Source: Liolophura sinensis
Lineage: Eukaryota > Mollusca > Polyplacophora > Chitonida > Chitonidae
Length of the DNA stretch: 25,700 bases
Direction: 5' to 3'
Assembly (NCBI RefSeq): GCF_032854445.1
Contig: NW_027018447.1
Coordinates: 1 to 25,700 of the forward strand
In this document: positions 10,391 through 20,953 of the stretch, piece after piece
How the letters are laid out: each line of letters begins with the position of its first letter
Numbering within the stretch: position 1 is the stretch's first letter
The notes under the pieces: model-generated
Seen by the model: the letters and a program-made list of their open reading frames with translations, nothing else
Told to the model about the DNA's origin: nothing
Databases searched by the model: none
Translations under genes and position numbers: made by a program

Positions 10391-10642
10391 CTGTTCCAAT
10401 GCTGCTGGTAAGAGGCTAATCCGACGTATTTTGTGACGAGAAATCGAATGGTGCAAACCGCGTTGCTCTCCGACCAATACTTTTGGCTGTAGCCACAAAT
10501 GAATAATCAATGATGTCAAGATCACGTGCCCAGCAACGGCTCTTACTCCATGGAAACCAAGGAAATTTGCAATTTTTCAACAGCTGGAGATGCCTGGCCC
10601 AATTGCGCATCCTTTGGCACCTTATTGATGTGGGTCAGTGTT
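10391..10642. other. Conserved core segment of the unit (shown across the copy 19/20 junction)
   Basis: Comparing the copies by eye, the stretch from CTGTTCCAATGCTGCTGG to GTGGGTCAGTGTT is almost unchanged along the array. Departures are few: AAGG to ATAG in copies 2, 8, 17, 43 and 46; a C-to-T at 4961 and 11011; the A at 11003; two changes near 18170; the T at 12711; scattered one-base indels, mostly in copies 3-5 and 41-46. The flanking 300 bp varies at many more positions. In known centromeric satellites, uneven conservation can mark a protein-binding or nucleosome-positioning segment. Here that role is inference, and recent conversion tracts could give the same picture. Confidence 0.6.
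10484..10495. repeat. Inverted repeat TGGCT-GT-AGCCA in the core
   Basis: Five-base perfect arms surround a two-base centre within the conserved core, just upstream of the unit start as phased here. A two-base loop is too tight for a stable RNA hairpin without opening pairs, so a DNA-level palindromic site is the more natural reading. It is unchanged in essentially all copies. Confidence 0.5.
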
Positions 10643-11059
10643 CAATTGTACTTTTTACAGCGGGTTGTATCAAGTACCTTGTGTTTTTTTTAGATACAAA
10701 TGGTGTGGTTTTTCTACATGTAGATAAAGACATTGAGATTGTCTTCGACTTAGAAGTAAGACATTTGCTGGGTGAGTTAAATGGGCTTGGCCCAAAGATT
10801 TGACGTCGTCTGGGCTACCGAAGGGCACAGAACTTATAATGAAATGTTGAATATAGTAATGACCAGTCGCGATTGTACATAGTTAATGTAGCCGATTTCA
10901 ATTAGCAAAATGACCAGGCAAAAATCCAAAAGTGGAAAAACTGTTCCAATGCTGCTGGTAAGAGGCTAATCCGACGTATTTTGTGACGAGAAATCGAATG
11001 GTACAAACCGTGTTGCTCTCCGACCAATACTTTTGGCTGTAGCCACAAATGAATAATCA

Positions 11060-13260
11060 ATGATGTCAAGATCACGTGCCCAGCAACGGCTCTTACTCCA
11101 TGGAAACCAAGGAAATTTGCAATTTTTCAACAGCTGGAGATGCCTGGCCCAATTGCGCATCCTTTGGCACCTTATTGATGTGGGTCAGTGTTCAATTGTA
11201 CTTTTTACAGCGGATTGTATCAAGTACCTTTTGTTTTTTTTATATACAAATGGTGTGGTTTTTCTACATGTAGATAAAGACATTGAGTTTGTCTTCGACT
11301 TAGAAGTAAGACATTTGCTGGGTGAGTTAAATGGGTTTGGCCCAAAGATTTGACGTCGTCTGGGCTACCGAAGGGCACATAACTTATAATGAAATGTTGA
11401 ATATAGTAATGACCAGTCGCGATTGTACATAGTTAATGTAGCCGATTTCAATTCGCAAAAAGACCAGGCAAAAATCCAAAAGTAGAAAAACTGTTCCAAT
11501 GCTGCTGGTAAGAGGCTAATCCGACGTATTTTGTGACGAGAAATCGAATGGTGCAAACCGCGTTGCTCTCCGACCAATACTTTTGGCTGTAGCCACAAAT
11601 GAATAATCAATGATGTCAAGATCACGTGCCCAGCAACGGCTCTTACTCCATGGAAACCAAGGAAATTTGCAATTTTTCAACAGCTGGAGATGCCTGGCCC
11701 AATTGCGCATCCTTTGGCACCTTATTGATGTGGGTCAGTGTTCAATTGTTCTTTTTACAGCGGATTGTATCAAGTACCTTTTGTTTTTTTTACATACAAA
11801 TGGTGGGGTTTTTCTACATGTAGATAAAGACATTGAGTTTGTCTTCGACTTAGAAGTAAGACATTTGTTGGGTTAGTTAAATGGGCTTGGCCCAAAGATT
11901 TGACGTCGTCTGGGCTACCGAAGGGCACATAACTTATAATGAAATGTTGAATATAGTAATGACCAGTCGCGATTGTACATAGTTAATGTAGCCGATTTCA
12001 ATTAGCAAAAAGACCAGGTAAAAATCCAAAAGTGGAAAAACTGTTCCAATGCTGCTGGTAAGAGGCTAATCCGACGTATTTTGTGACGAGAAATCGAATG
12101 GTGCAAACCGCGTTGCTCTCCGACCAATACTTTTGGCTGTAGCCACAAATGAATAATCAATGATGTCAAGATCACGTGCCCAGCAACGGCTCTTACTCCA
12201 TGGAAACCAAGGAAATTTGCAATTTTTCAACAGCTGGAGATGCCTGGCCCAATTGCGCATCCTTTGGCACCTTATTGATGTGGGTCAGTGTTCAATTGTA
12301 CTTTTTACAGCGGATTGTATCAAGTACCTTTTGTTTTTTTTATATACAAATGGTGTGGTTTTTCTACATGTAGATAAAGACATTGAGTTTGTCTTCGACT
12401 TAGAAGTAAGACATTTGCTGGGTGAGTTAAATGGGCTTGGCCCAAAGATTTGACGTCCTCTGGGCTACCGAAGGGCACATAACTTATAATGAAAAGTTGA
12501 ATATAGTAATGACCAGTCGCGATTGTACATAGTTAATGTAGCCGAATTCAATTCGCAAAAAGACCAGGCAAAAATCCAAAAGTGGAAAAACTGTTCCAAT
12601 GCTGCTGGTAAGAGGCTAATCCGACGTATTTTGTGACGAGAAATCGAATGGTGCAAACCGCGTTGCTCTCCGACCAATACTTTTGGCTGTAGCCACAAAT
12701 GAATAATCAATTATGTCAAGATCACGTGCCCAGCAACGGCTCTTACACCATGGAAACCAAGGAAATTTTGCAATTTTTCAACAGCTGGAGATGCCTGGCC
12801 CAATTGCGCATCCTTTGGCGCCTTATTGATGTGGGTCAGTGTTCAATTGTACTTTTTACAGCGGATTGTATCAAGTACCTTTTAATTTTTTTATATACAA
12901 ATGGTGTGGTTTTTCTACATGTAGATAAAGACATTGAGTTTGTCTTCGACTTAGAAGTAAGACATTTGCTGGGTGAGTTAAATGGGCTTGGCCCAAAGAT
13001 CTGACGTCGTCTGGGCTACGGAAGGGCACATAACTTATAATGAAAAGTTGAATATAGTAATGACCAGTCGCGATTGTACATAGTTAATGTAGCCGATTTC
13101 AATTCGCAAAAAGACAAGGCAAAAATCCAAAAGTAGAAAAACTGTTCCAATGCTGCTGGTAAGAGGCTAATCCGACGTATTTTGTGACGAGAAATCGAAT
13201 GGTGCAAACCGCGTTGCTCTCCGACCAATACTTTTGGCTGTAGCCACAAATGAATAATCA
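11060..13260 (+). repeat. Units 21-24: second copy of the block at 5010-7758
   Basis: Copies 21, 22, 23 and 24 correspond to copies 10, 11, 12/13 and 14 by shared rare states: GGGTTTGGCCC (11336), CCAGGTAAAAA (12019), GTCCTCT (12458) plus GAATTC (12544-12549), and CCTTTTAATTTTTTT with CTACGGAAG and GACAAGG. Copy 24 has private TTATGTC, TTACACC, an extra T in GAAATTTTGC, and GGCGCC. Confidence 0.85.
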
Positions 13261-15458
13261 ATGATGTCAAGATCACGTGCCCAGCAACGGCTCTTACTCC
13301 ATGGAAACCAAGGAAATTTGCAATTTTTCAACAGCTGGAGATGCCTGGCCCAATTGCGCATCCTTTGGCTCCTTATTGATGTGGGTCAGTGTTCAATTGT
13401 ACTTTTTACAGCGGATTGTATCAAGTACCTTTTGTTTTTTTTACATACAAATGGTGTGGTTTTTCTACATGTAGATAAAGACATTGAGTTTGTCTTCGAC
13501 TTAGAAGTAAGACATTTGTTGGGTGAGTTAAATGGGCTTGGCCCAAAGATTTGACGTCGTCTGGGCTACCGAAGGGCACATAACTTATAATGAAAAGTTG
13601 AATATAGTAATGACCAGTCGCGATTGTACATAGTTAATGCAGCCGATTTCAATTAGGAAAAAGACCAGGCAAAAATCCAAAAGTGGAAAAACTGTTCCAA
13701 TGCTGCTGGTAAGAGGCTAATCCGACGTATTTTGTGACGAGAAATCGAATGGTGCAAACCGCGTTGCTCTCCGACCAATACTTTTGGCTGTAGCCACAAA
13801 TGAATAATCAATGATGTCAAGATCACGTGCCCAGCAACGGCTCTTACTCCATGGAAACCAAGGAAATTTGCAATTTTTCAACAGCTGGAGATGCCTGGCC
13901 CAATTGCGCATCCTTTGGCACCTTATTGATGTGGGTCAGTGTTTAATTGTACTTTTTACAGCGGGTTGTATCAAGTAACTTGTGTTTTTTTATATACAAA
14001 TGGTGTGGTTTTTCTACATGTAGATAAAGACATTGAGTTTGTCTTCGACTTAGAAGTAAGACATTTGCTGGGTGAGTTAAATGGGCTTGGCCCAAAGATT
14101 TGACGTCGTCTGGGCTACCGAAGGGCACATAACTTATAATGAAAAGTTGAATATAGTAATGACCAGTCGCGATTGTACATAGTTAATGTAGCCGATTTCA
14201 ATTCGCAAAAAGACCAGGCAAAAATCCAAAAGTGGAAAAACTGTTCCAATGCTGCTGGTAAGAGGCTAATCCGACGTATTTTGTGACGAGAAATCGAATG
14301 GTGCAAACCGCGTTGCTCTCCGACCAATACTTTTGGCTGTAGCCACAAATGAATAATCAATGATGTCAAGATCACGTGCCCAGCAACGGCTCTTACTCCA
14401 TGGAAACCAAGGAAATTTGCAATTTTTCAACAGCTGGAGATGCCTGGCCCAATTGCGCATCCTTTGGCACCTTATTGATGTGGGTCAGTGTTCAATTGTA
14501 CTTTTTACAGCGGGTTGTATCAAGTACCTTGTGTTTTTTTTATATACAAATGGTGTGGTTTTTCTACATGTAGATAAAGACATTGAGTTTGTCTTCGACT
14601 TAGAAGTAAGACATTTGCTGGGTGAGTTAAATGGGCTTGGCCCAAAGATTTGACGTCGTCTGGGCTACCGAAGGGCACAGAACTTATAATGAAATGTTGA
14701 ATATAGTAATGACCAGTCGCGATTGTACATAGTTAATGTAGCCGATTTCAATTAGCAAAATGACCAGGCAAAAATCCAAAAGTGGAAAAACTGTTCCAAT
14801 GCTGCTGGTAAGAGGCTAATCCGACGTATTTTGTGACGAGAAATCGAATGGTGCAAACCGCGTTGCTCTCCGACCAATACTTTTGGCTGTAGCCACAAAT
14901 GAATAATCAATGATGTCAAGATCACGTGCCCAGCAACGGCTCTTACTCCATGGAAACCAAGGAAATTTGCAATTTTTCAACAGCTGGAGATGCCTGGCCC
15001 AATTGCGCATCCTTTGGCACCTTATTGATGTGGGTCAGTGTTCAATTGTACTTTTTACAGCGGATTGTATCAAGTACCTTTTGTTTTTTTTACATACAAA
15101 TGGTGGGGTTTTTCTACATGTAGATAAAGACATTGAGTTTGTCTTCGACTTAGAAGTAAGACATTTGTTGGGTTAGTTAAATGGGCTTGGCCAAAGATTT
15201 GACGTCGTCTGGGCTACCGAAGGGCACATAACTCATAATGAAAAGTTGAATATAGTAATGACCAGTCGCGATTGTACATAGTTAATGCAGCCGATTTCAA
15301 TTAGCAAAAAGACCAGGCAAAAATCCAAAAGTAGAAAAACTGTTCCAATGCTGCTGGTAAGAGGCTAATCCGACGTATTTTGTGACGAGAAATCGAATGG
15401 TGCAAACCGCGTTGCTCTCCGACCAATACTTTTGGCTGTAGCCACAAATGAATAATCA
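13261..15458 (+). repeat. Units 25-28: block later repeated as 34-36 and 40-42
   Basis: Copy 25 has a private GGCTCC and ATTAGGAAAA. Copy 26 has TTTAATTG and the rare GTAACTTG (A at 13978). Copy 27 is of the GGGTTG/CAGAACTT type. Copy 28 has ACATAC, GGTGGGG, TTGTTGGGTTAG, the rare AACTCATAATG (C at 15234) and GCAGCC. The order 26-27-28 recurs twice downstream. Confidence 0.85.
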
Positions 15459-17653
15459 ATGATGTCAAGATCACGTGCCCAGCAACGGCTCTTACTCCAT
15501 GGAAACCAAGGAAATTTGCAATTTTTCAACAGCTGGAGATGCCTGGCCCAATTGCGCATCCTTTGGCACCTTATTGATGTGGGTCAGTGTTCAATTGTAC
15601 TTTTTACAGCGGATTGTATCAAGTACCTTTTGTTTTTTTATATACAAATGGTGTGGTTTTTCTACATGTAGATAAAGACATTGAGTTTGTCTTCGACTTA
15701 GAAGTAAGACATTTGCTGGGTGAGTTAAATGGGCTTGGCCCAAAGATTTGACGTCGTCTGGGCTACCGAAGGGCACAGAACTTATAATGAAATGTTGATA
15801 TAGTAATGACCAGTCGCGATTGTACATAGTTAATGTAGCCGATTCAATTAGCAAAATGACCAGGCAAAAATCCAAAAGTGGAAAAACTGTTCCAATGCTG
15901 CTGGTAAGAGGCTAATCCGACGTATTTTGTGACGAGAAATCGAATGGTGCAAACCGCGTTGCTCTCCGACCAATACTTTTGGCTGTAGCCACAAATGAAT
16001 AATCAATGATGTCAAGATCACGTGCCCAGCAACGGCTCTTACTCCATGGAAACCAAGGAAATTTGCAATTTTTCAACAGCTGGAGATGCCTGGCCCAATT
16101 GCGCATCCTTTGGCACCTTATTGATGTGGGTCAGTGTTCAATTGTACTTTTTACAGCGGATTGTATCAAGTACCTTGTGTTTTTTTTTATATACAAATGG
16201 TGTGGTTTTTCTACATGTAGATAAAGACATTGAGTTTGTCTTCGACTTAGAAGTAAGACATTTGCTGGGTGAGTTAAATGGGCTTGGCCCAAAGATTTGA
16301 CGTCGTCTGGGCTACCGAAGGGCACATAACTTATAATGAAAAGTTGAATATAGTAATAACCAGTCGCGATTGTACATAGTTAATGTAGCAGATTTCAATT
16401 CGCAAAAAGACAAGCAAAAATCCAAAAGTGGAAAAACTGTTCCAATGCTGCTGGTAAGAGGCTAATCCGACGTATTTTGTGACGAGAAATCGAATGGTGC
16501 AAACCGCGTTGCTCTCCGACCAATACTTTTGGCTGTAGCCACAAATGAATAATCAATGATGTCAAGATCACGTGCCCAGCAACGGCTCTTACTCCATGGA
16601 AACCAAGGAAATTTGCAATTTTCAACAGCTGGAGATGCCTGGCCCAATTGCGCATCCTTTGGCACCTTATTGATGTGGGTCAGTGTTTAATTGTACTTTT
16701 TACAGCGGGTTGTATCAAGTACCTTGTGTTTTTTTATATACAAATGGTGTGGTTTTTCTACATGTAGATAAAGACATTGAGTTTGTCTTCGACTTAGAAG
16801 TAAGACATTTGCTGGGTGAGTTAAATGGGCTTGGCCCAAAGATTTGACGTCGTCTGGGCTACCGAAGGGCACATAACTTATAATGAAATGCTGAATATAG
16901 TAATGACCAGTCGCGATTGTACATAGTTAATGTAGCCGATTTCAATTAGCAAAAAGACCAGGCAAAAATCCAAAAGTGGAAAAACTGTTCCAATGCTGCT
17001 GGTAAGAGGCTAATCCGACGTATTTTGTGACGAGAAATCGAATGGTGCAAACCGCGTTGCTCTCCGACCAATACTTTTGGCTGTAGCCACAAATGAATAA
17101 TCAATGATGTCAAGATCACGTGCCCAGCAACGGCTCTTACTCCATGGAAACCAAGGAAATTTGCAATTTTTCAACAGCTGGAGATGCCTGGCCCAATTGC
17201 GCATCCTTTGGCACCTTATTGATGTGGGTCAGTGTTCAATTGTACTTTTTACAGCGGGTTGTATCAAGTACCTTGTGTTTTTTTTATATACAAATGGTGT
17301 GGTTTTTCTACATGTAGATAAAGACATTGAGTTTGTCTTCGACTTAGAAGTAAGACATTTGCTGGGTGAGTTAAATGGGCTTGGCCCAAAGATTTGACGT
17401 CGTCTGGGCTACGGAAGGGCACAGAACTTATAATGAAATGTTGAATATAGTAATGACCAGTCGCGATTGTACATAGTTAATGTAGCCGATTTCAATTAGC
17501 AAAATGACCAGGCAAAAATCCAAAAGTGGAAAAACTGTTCCAATGCTGCTGGTAAGAGGCTAATCCGACGTATTTTGTGACGAGAAATCGAATGGTGCAA
17601 ACCGCGTTGCTCTCCGACCAATACTTTTGGCTGTAGCCACAAATGAATAATCA
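15459..17653 (+). repeat. Units 29-32
   Basis: Copy 29 is 547 bp long because of losses near 15797 (GTTGATATAG) and 15843 (GATTCAATT). Copy 30 carries AATAACCAG, GTAGCAGATT and GACAAG, a set shared with copies 39 and 43 and partly with 33. Copy 31 is a TTTAATTG/GGGTTG unit with a T lost in the core at about 16619. Copy 32 is a GGGTTG/CAGAACTT unit with CTACGGAAG. Confidence 0.85.
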
Positions 17654-19853
17654 ATGATGTCAAGATCACGTGCCCAGCAACGGCTCTTACTCCATGGAAA
17701 CCAAGGAAATTTGCAATTTTTCAACAGCTGGAGATGCCTGGCCCAATTGCGCATCCTTTGGCACCTTATTGATGTGGGTCAGTGTTCAATTGTACTTTTT
17801 ACAGCGGATTGTATCAAGTACCTTGTGTTTTTTTTATATACAAATGGTGTGGTTTTTCTACATGTAGATAAAGACATTGAGTTTGTCTTCGACTTAGAAG
17901 TAAGACATTTGCTGGGTGAGTTAAATGGGCTTGGCCCAAAGATTTGACGTCGTCTGGGCTACCGAAGGGCACATAACTTATAATGAAAAGTTGAAGATAG
18001 TAATAACCAGTCGCGATTGTACATAGTTAATGTAGCCGATTTCAATTCGCAAAAAGACAAGGCAAAAATCCAAAAGTGGAAAAAACTGTTCCAATGCTGC
18101 TGGTAAGAGGCTAATCCGACGTATTTTGTGACGAGAAATCGAATGGTGCAAACCGCGTTGCTCTCCGACTAACACTTTTGGCTGTAGCCACAAATGAATA
18201 ATCAATGATGTCAAGATCACGTGCCCAGCAACGGCTCTTACTCCATGGAAACCAAGGAAATTTGCAATTTTTCAACAGCTGGAGATGCCTGGCCCAATTG
18301 CGCATCCTTTGGCACCTTATTGATGTGGGTCAGTGTTTAATTGGACTTTTTACAGCGGGTTGTATCAAGTAACTTGTGTTTTTTTATATACAAATGGTGT
18401 GGTTTTTCTACATGTAGATAAAGACATTGAGTTTGTCTTCGACTTAGAAGTAAGACATTTGCTGGGTGAGTTAAATGGGCTTGGCCCAAAGATTTGACGT
18501 CGTCTGGGCTACCGAAGGGCACATAACTTATAATGAAAAGTTGAATATAGTAATGACCAGTCGCGATTGTACATAGTTAATGTAGCCGATTTCAATTCGC
18601 AAAAAGACCAGGCAAAAATCCAAAAGTGGAAAAACTGTTCCAATGCTGCTGGTAAGAGGCTAATCCGACGTATTTTGTGACGAGAAATCGAATGGTGCAA
18701 ACCGCGTTGCTCTCCGACCAATACTTTTGGCTGTAGCCACAAATGAATAATCAATGATGTCAAGATCACGTGCCCAGCAACGGCTCTTACTCCATGGAAA
18801 CCAAGGAAATTTGCAATTTTTCAACAGCTGGAGATGCCTGGCCCAATTGCGCATCCTTTGGCACCTTATTGATGTGGGTCAGTGTTCAATTGTACTTTTT
18901 ACAGCGGGTTGTATCAAGTACCTTGTGTTTTTTTTATATACAAATGGTGTGGTTTTTCTACATGTAGATAAGGACATTGAGTTTGTCTTCGACTTAGAAG
19001 TAAGACATTTGCTGGGTGAGTTAAATGGGCTTGGCCCAAAGATTTGACGTCGTCTGGGCTACCGAAGGGCACAGAACTTATAATGAAATGTTGAATATAG
19101 TAATGACCAGTCGCGATTGTACATAGTTAATGTAGCCGATTTCAATTAGCAAAATGACCAGGCAAAAATCCAAAAGTGGAAAAACTGTTCCAATGCTGCT
19201 GGTAAGAGGCTAATCCGACGTATTTTGTGACGAGAAATCGAATGGTGCAAACCGCGTTGCTCTCCGACCAATACTTTTGGCTGTAGCCACAAATGAATAA
19301 TCAATGATGTCAAGATCACGTGCCCAGCAACGGCTCTTACTCCATGGAAACCAAGGAAATTTGCAATTTTTCAACAGCTGGAGATGCCTGGCCCAATTGC
19401 GCATCCTTTGGCACCTTATTGATGTGGGTCAGTGTTCAATTGTACTTTTTACAGCGGATTGTATCAAGTACCTTTTGTTTTTTTTACATACAAATGGTGG
19501 GTTTTTTCTACATGTAGATAAAGACATTGAGTTTGTCTTCGACTTAGAAGTAAGACATTTGTTGGGTTAGTTAAATGGGCTTGGCCCAAAGATTTGACGT
19601 CGTCTGGGCTACCGAAGGGCACATAACTCATAATGAAAAGTTGAATATAGTAATGACCAGTCGCGATTGTACATAGTTAATGCAGCCGATTTCAATTAGC
19701 AAAAAGACCAGGCAAAAATCCAAAAGTAGAAAAACTGTTCCAATGCTGCTGGTAAGAGGCTAATCCGACGTATTTTGTGACGAGAAATCGAATGGTGCAA
19801 ACCGCGTTGCTCTCCGACCAATACTTTTGGCTGTAGCCACAAATGAATAATCA
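17654..19853 (+). repeat. Units 33-36: recurring four-unit block
   Basis: Copy 33 has AATAACCAG, GACAAGG and a private GAAGATAG. Copy 34 has TTTAATTGGAC and GTAACTTG (A at 18372). Copy 35 is of the GGGTTG/CAGAACTT type. Copy 36 has ACATAC, GGTGGGTTTTTT, AACTCATAATG (C at 19629) and GCAGCC. The tail of copy 33 holds ACTAACACTTTT near 18169-18180, one of few changes inside the core. Confidence 0.85.
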
Positions 19854-20953
19854 ATGATGTCAAGATCACGTGCCCAGCAACGGCTCTTACTCCATGGAAA
19901 CCAAGGAAATTTGCAATTTTTCAACAGCTGGAGATGCCTGGCCCAATTGCGCATCCTTTGGCACCTTATTGATGTGGGTCAGTGTTCAATTGTACTTTTT
20001 ACAGCGGGTTGTATCAAGTACCTTGTGTTTTTTTTATATACAAATGGTGTGGTTTTTCTACATGTAGATAAAGACATTGAGTTTGTCTTCGACTTAGAAG
20101 TGAGACATTTGCTGGGTGAGTTAAATGGGCTTGGCCCAAAGATTTGACGTCGTCTGGGCTACCGAAGGGCACATAACTTATAATGAAATGTTGAATATAG
20201 TAATGACCAGTCGCGATTGTACATAGTTAATGTAGCCGATTTCAATTAGCAAAATGACCAGGCAAAAATCCAAAAGTGGAAAAACTGTTCCAATGCTGCT
20301 GGTAAGAGGCTAATCCGACGTATTTTGTGACGAGAAATCGAATGGTGCAAACCGCGTTGCTCTCCGACCAATACTTTTGGCTGTAGCCACAAATGAATAA
20401 TCAATGATGTCAAGATCACGTGCCCAGCAACGGCTCTTACTCCATGGAAACCAAGGAAATTTGCAATTTTTCAACAGCTGGAGATGCCTGGCCCAATTGC
20501 GCATCCTTTGGCACCTTATTGATGTGGGTCAGTGTTCAATTGTACTTTTTACAGCGGATTGTATCAAGTACCTTGTGTTTTTTTTATATACAAATGGTGT
20601 GGTTTTTCTACATGTAGATAAAGACATTGAGTTTGTCTTCGACTTAGAAGTAAGACATTTGCTGGGTGAGTTAAATGGGCTTGGCCCAAAGATTTGACGT
20701 CGTCTGGGCTACCGAAGGGCACAGAACTTATAATGAAATGTTGAATATAGTAATGACCAGTCGCGATTGTACATAGTTAATGTAGCCGATTTCAATTAGC
20801 AAAATGACCAGGCAAAAATCCAAAAGTGGAAAAACTGTTCCAATGCTGCTGGTAAGAGGCTAATCCGACGTATTTTGTGACGAGAAATCGAATGGTGCAA
20901 ACCGCGTTGCTCTCCGACCAATACTTTTGGCTGTAGCCACAAATGAATAATCA
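19854..20953 (+). repeat. Units 37-38
   Basis: Copy 37 has GCGGGTTG, a private GAAGTGAGAC, CATAACTT, GAAATG and ATTAGCAAAATGACC. Copy 38 has GCGGATTG with CCTTGTG and CAGAACTT. Both are close to the majority sequence and carry no indels in the core. Confidence 0.85.

Larger units (their letters stand above)
9960..10509 (+). repeat. Reference satellite unit (copy 19)
   Basis: This 550-bp copy is chosen as the reference because it is close to the majority sequence and free of private indels in the conserved part. It is about 41% G+C by hand count, with 18 CpG. In order it holds ATCACGTG (9971-9978), CCATGG (9998-10003), CAGCTG (10031-10036), a poly-T tract (10134-10141), a 12-bp palindrome (10163-10174), a GC-rich hairpin (10232-10244), GACGTC (10252-10257), a splice-donor-like CTGGTAAGA (10405-10413) and an inverted repeat TGGCT-GT-AGCCA (10484-10495). 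I looked for internal sub-repeats that would make the unit a dimer or trimer of something shorter and saw none. The phase of the unit is arbitrary because no array edge is present. Confidence 0.9.
9409..11059 (+). repeat. Units 18-20
   Basis: Copy 18 has GCGGATTG, a private GTACGTTTT, CATAACTT, GAAAAG and ATTCGC. Copy 19 is the reference. Copy 20 resembles 19 (GGGTTG, CAGAACTT, GAAATG, ATTAGCAAAATGACC) with private TTAGATAC and GAGATTG. Its tail has GGTACAAACCGTGTTG (11001-11016), where the repeated 6.05-kb block starts. Confidence 0.85.

Noticed and set aside
10396-10460. tRNA-like internal promoter: TGGTAAGAG resembles a D-loop/A box and ATCGAATGG resembles a B box about 36 bases later
   Set aside because: The B-box-like sequence lacks the GTTCRA core and its flanks do not form a T stem; no acceptor or anticodon stem can be drawn. 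At most a degenerate coincidence.
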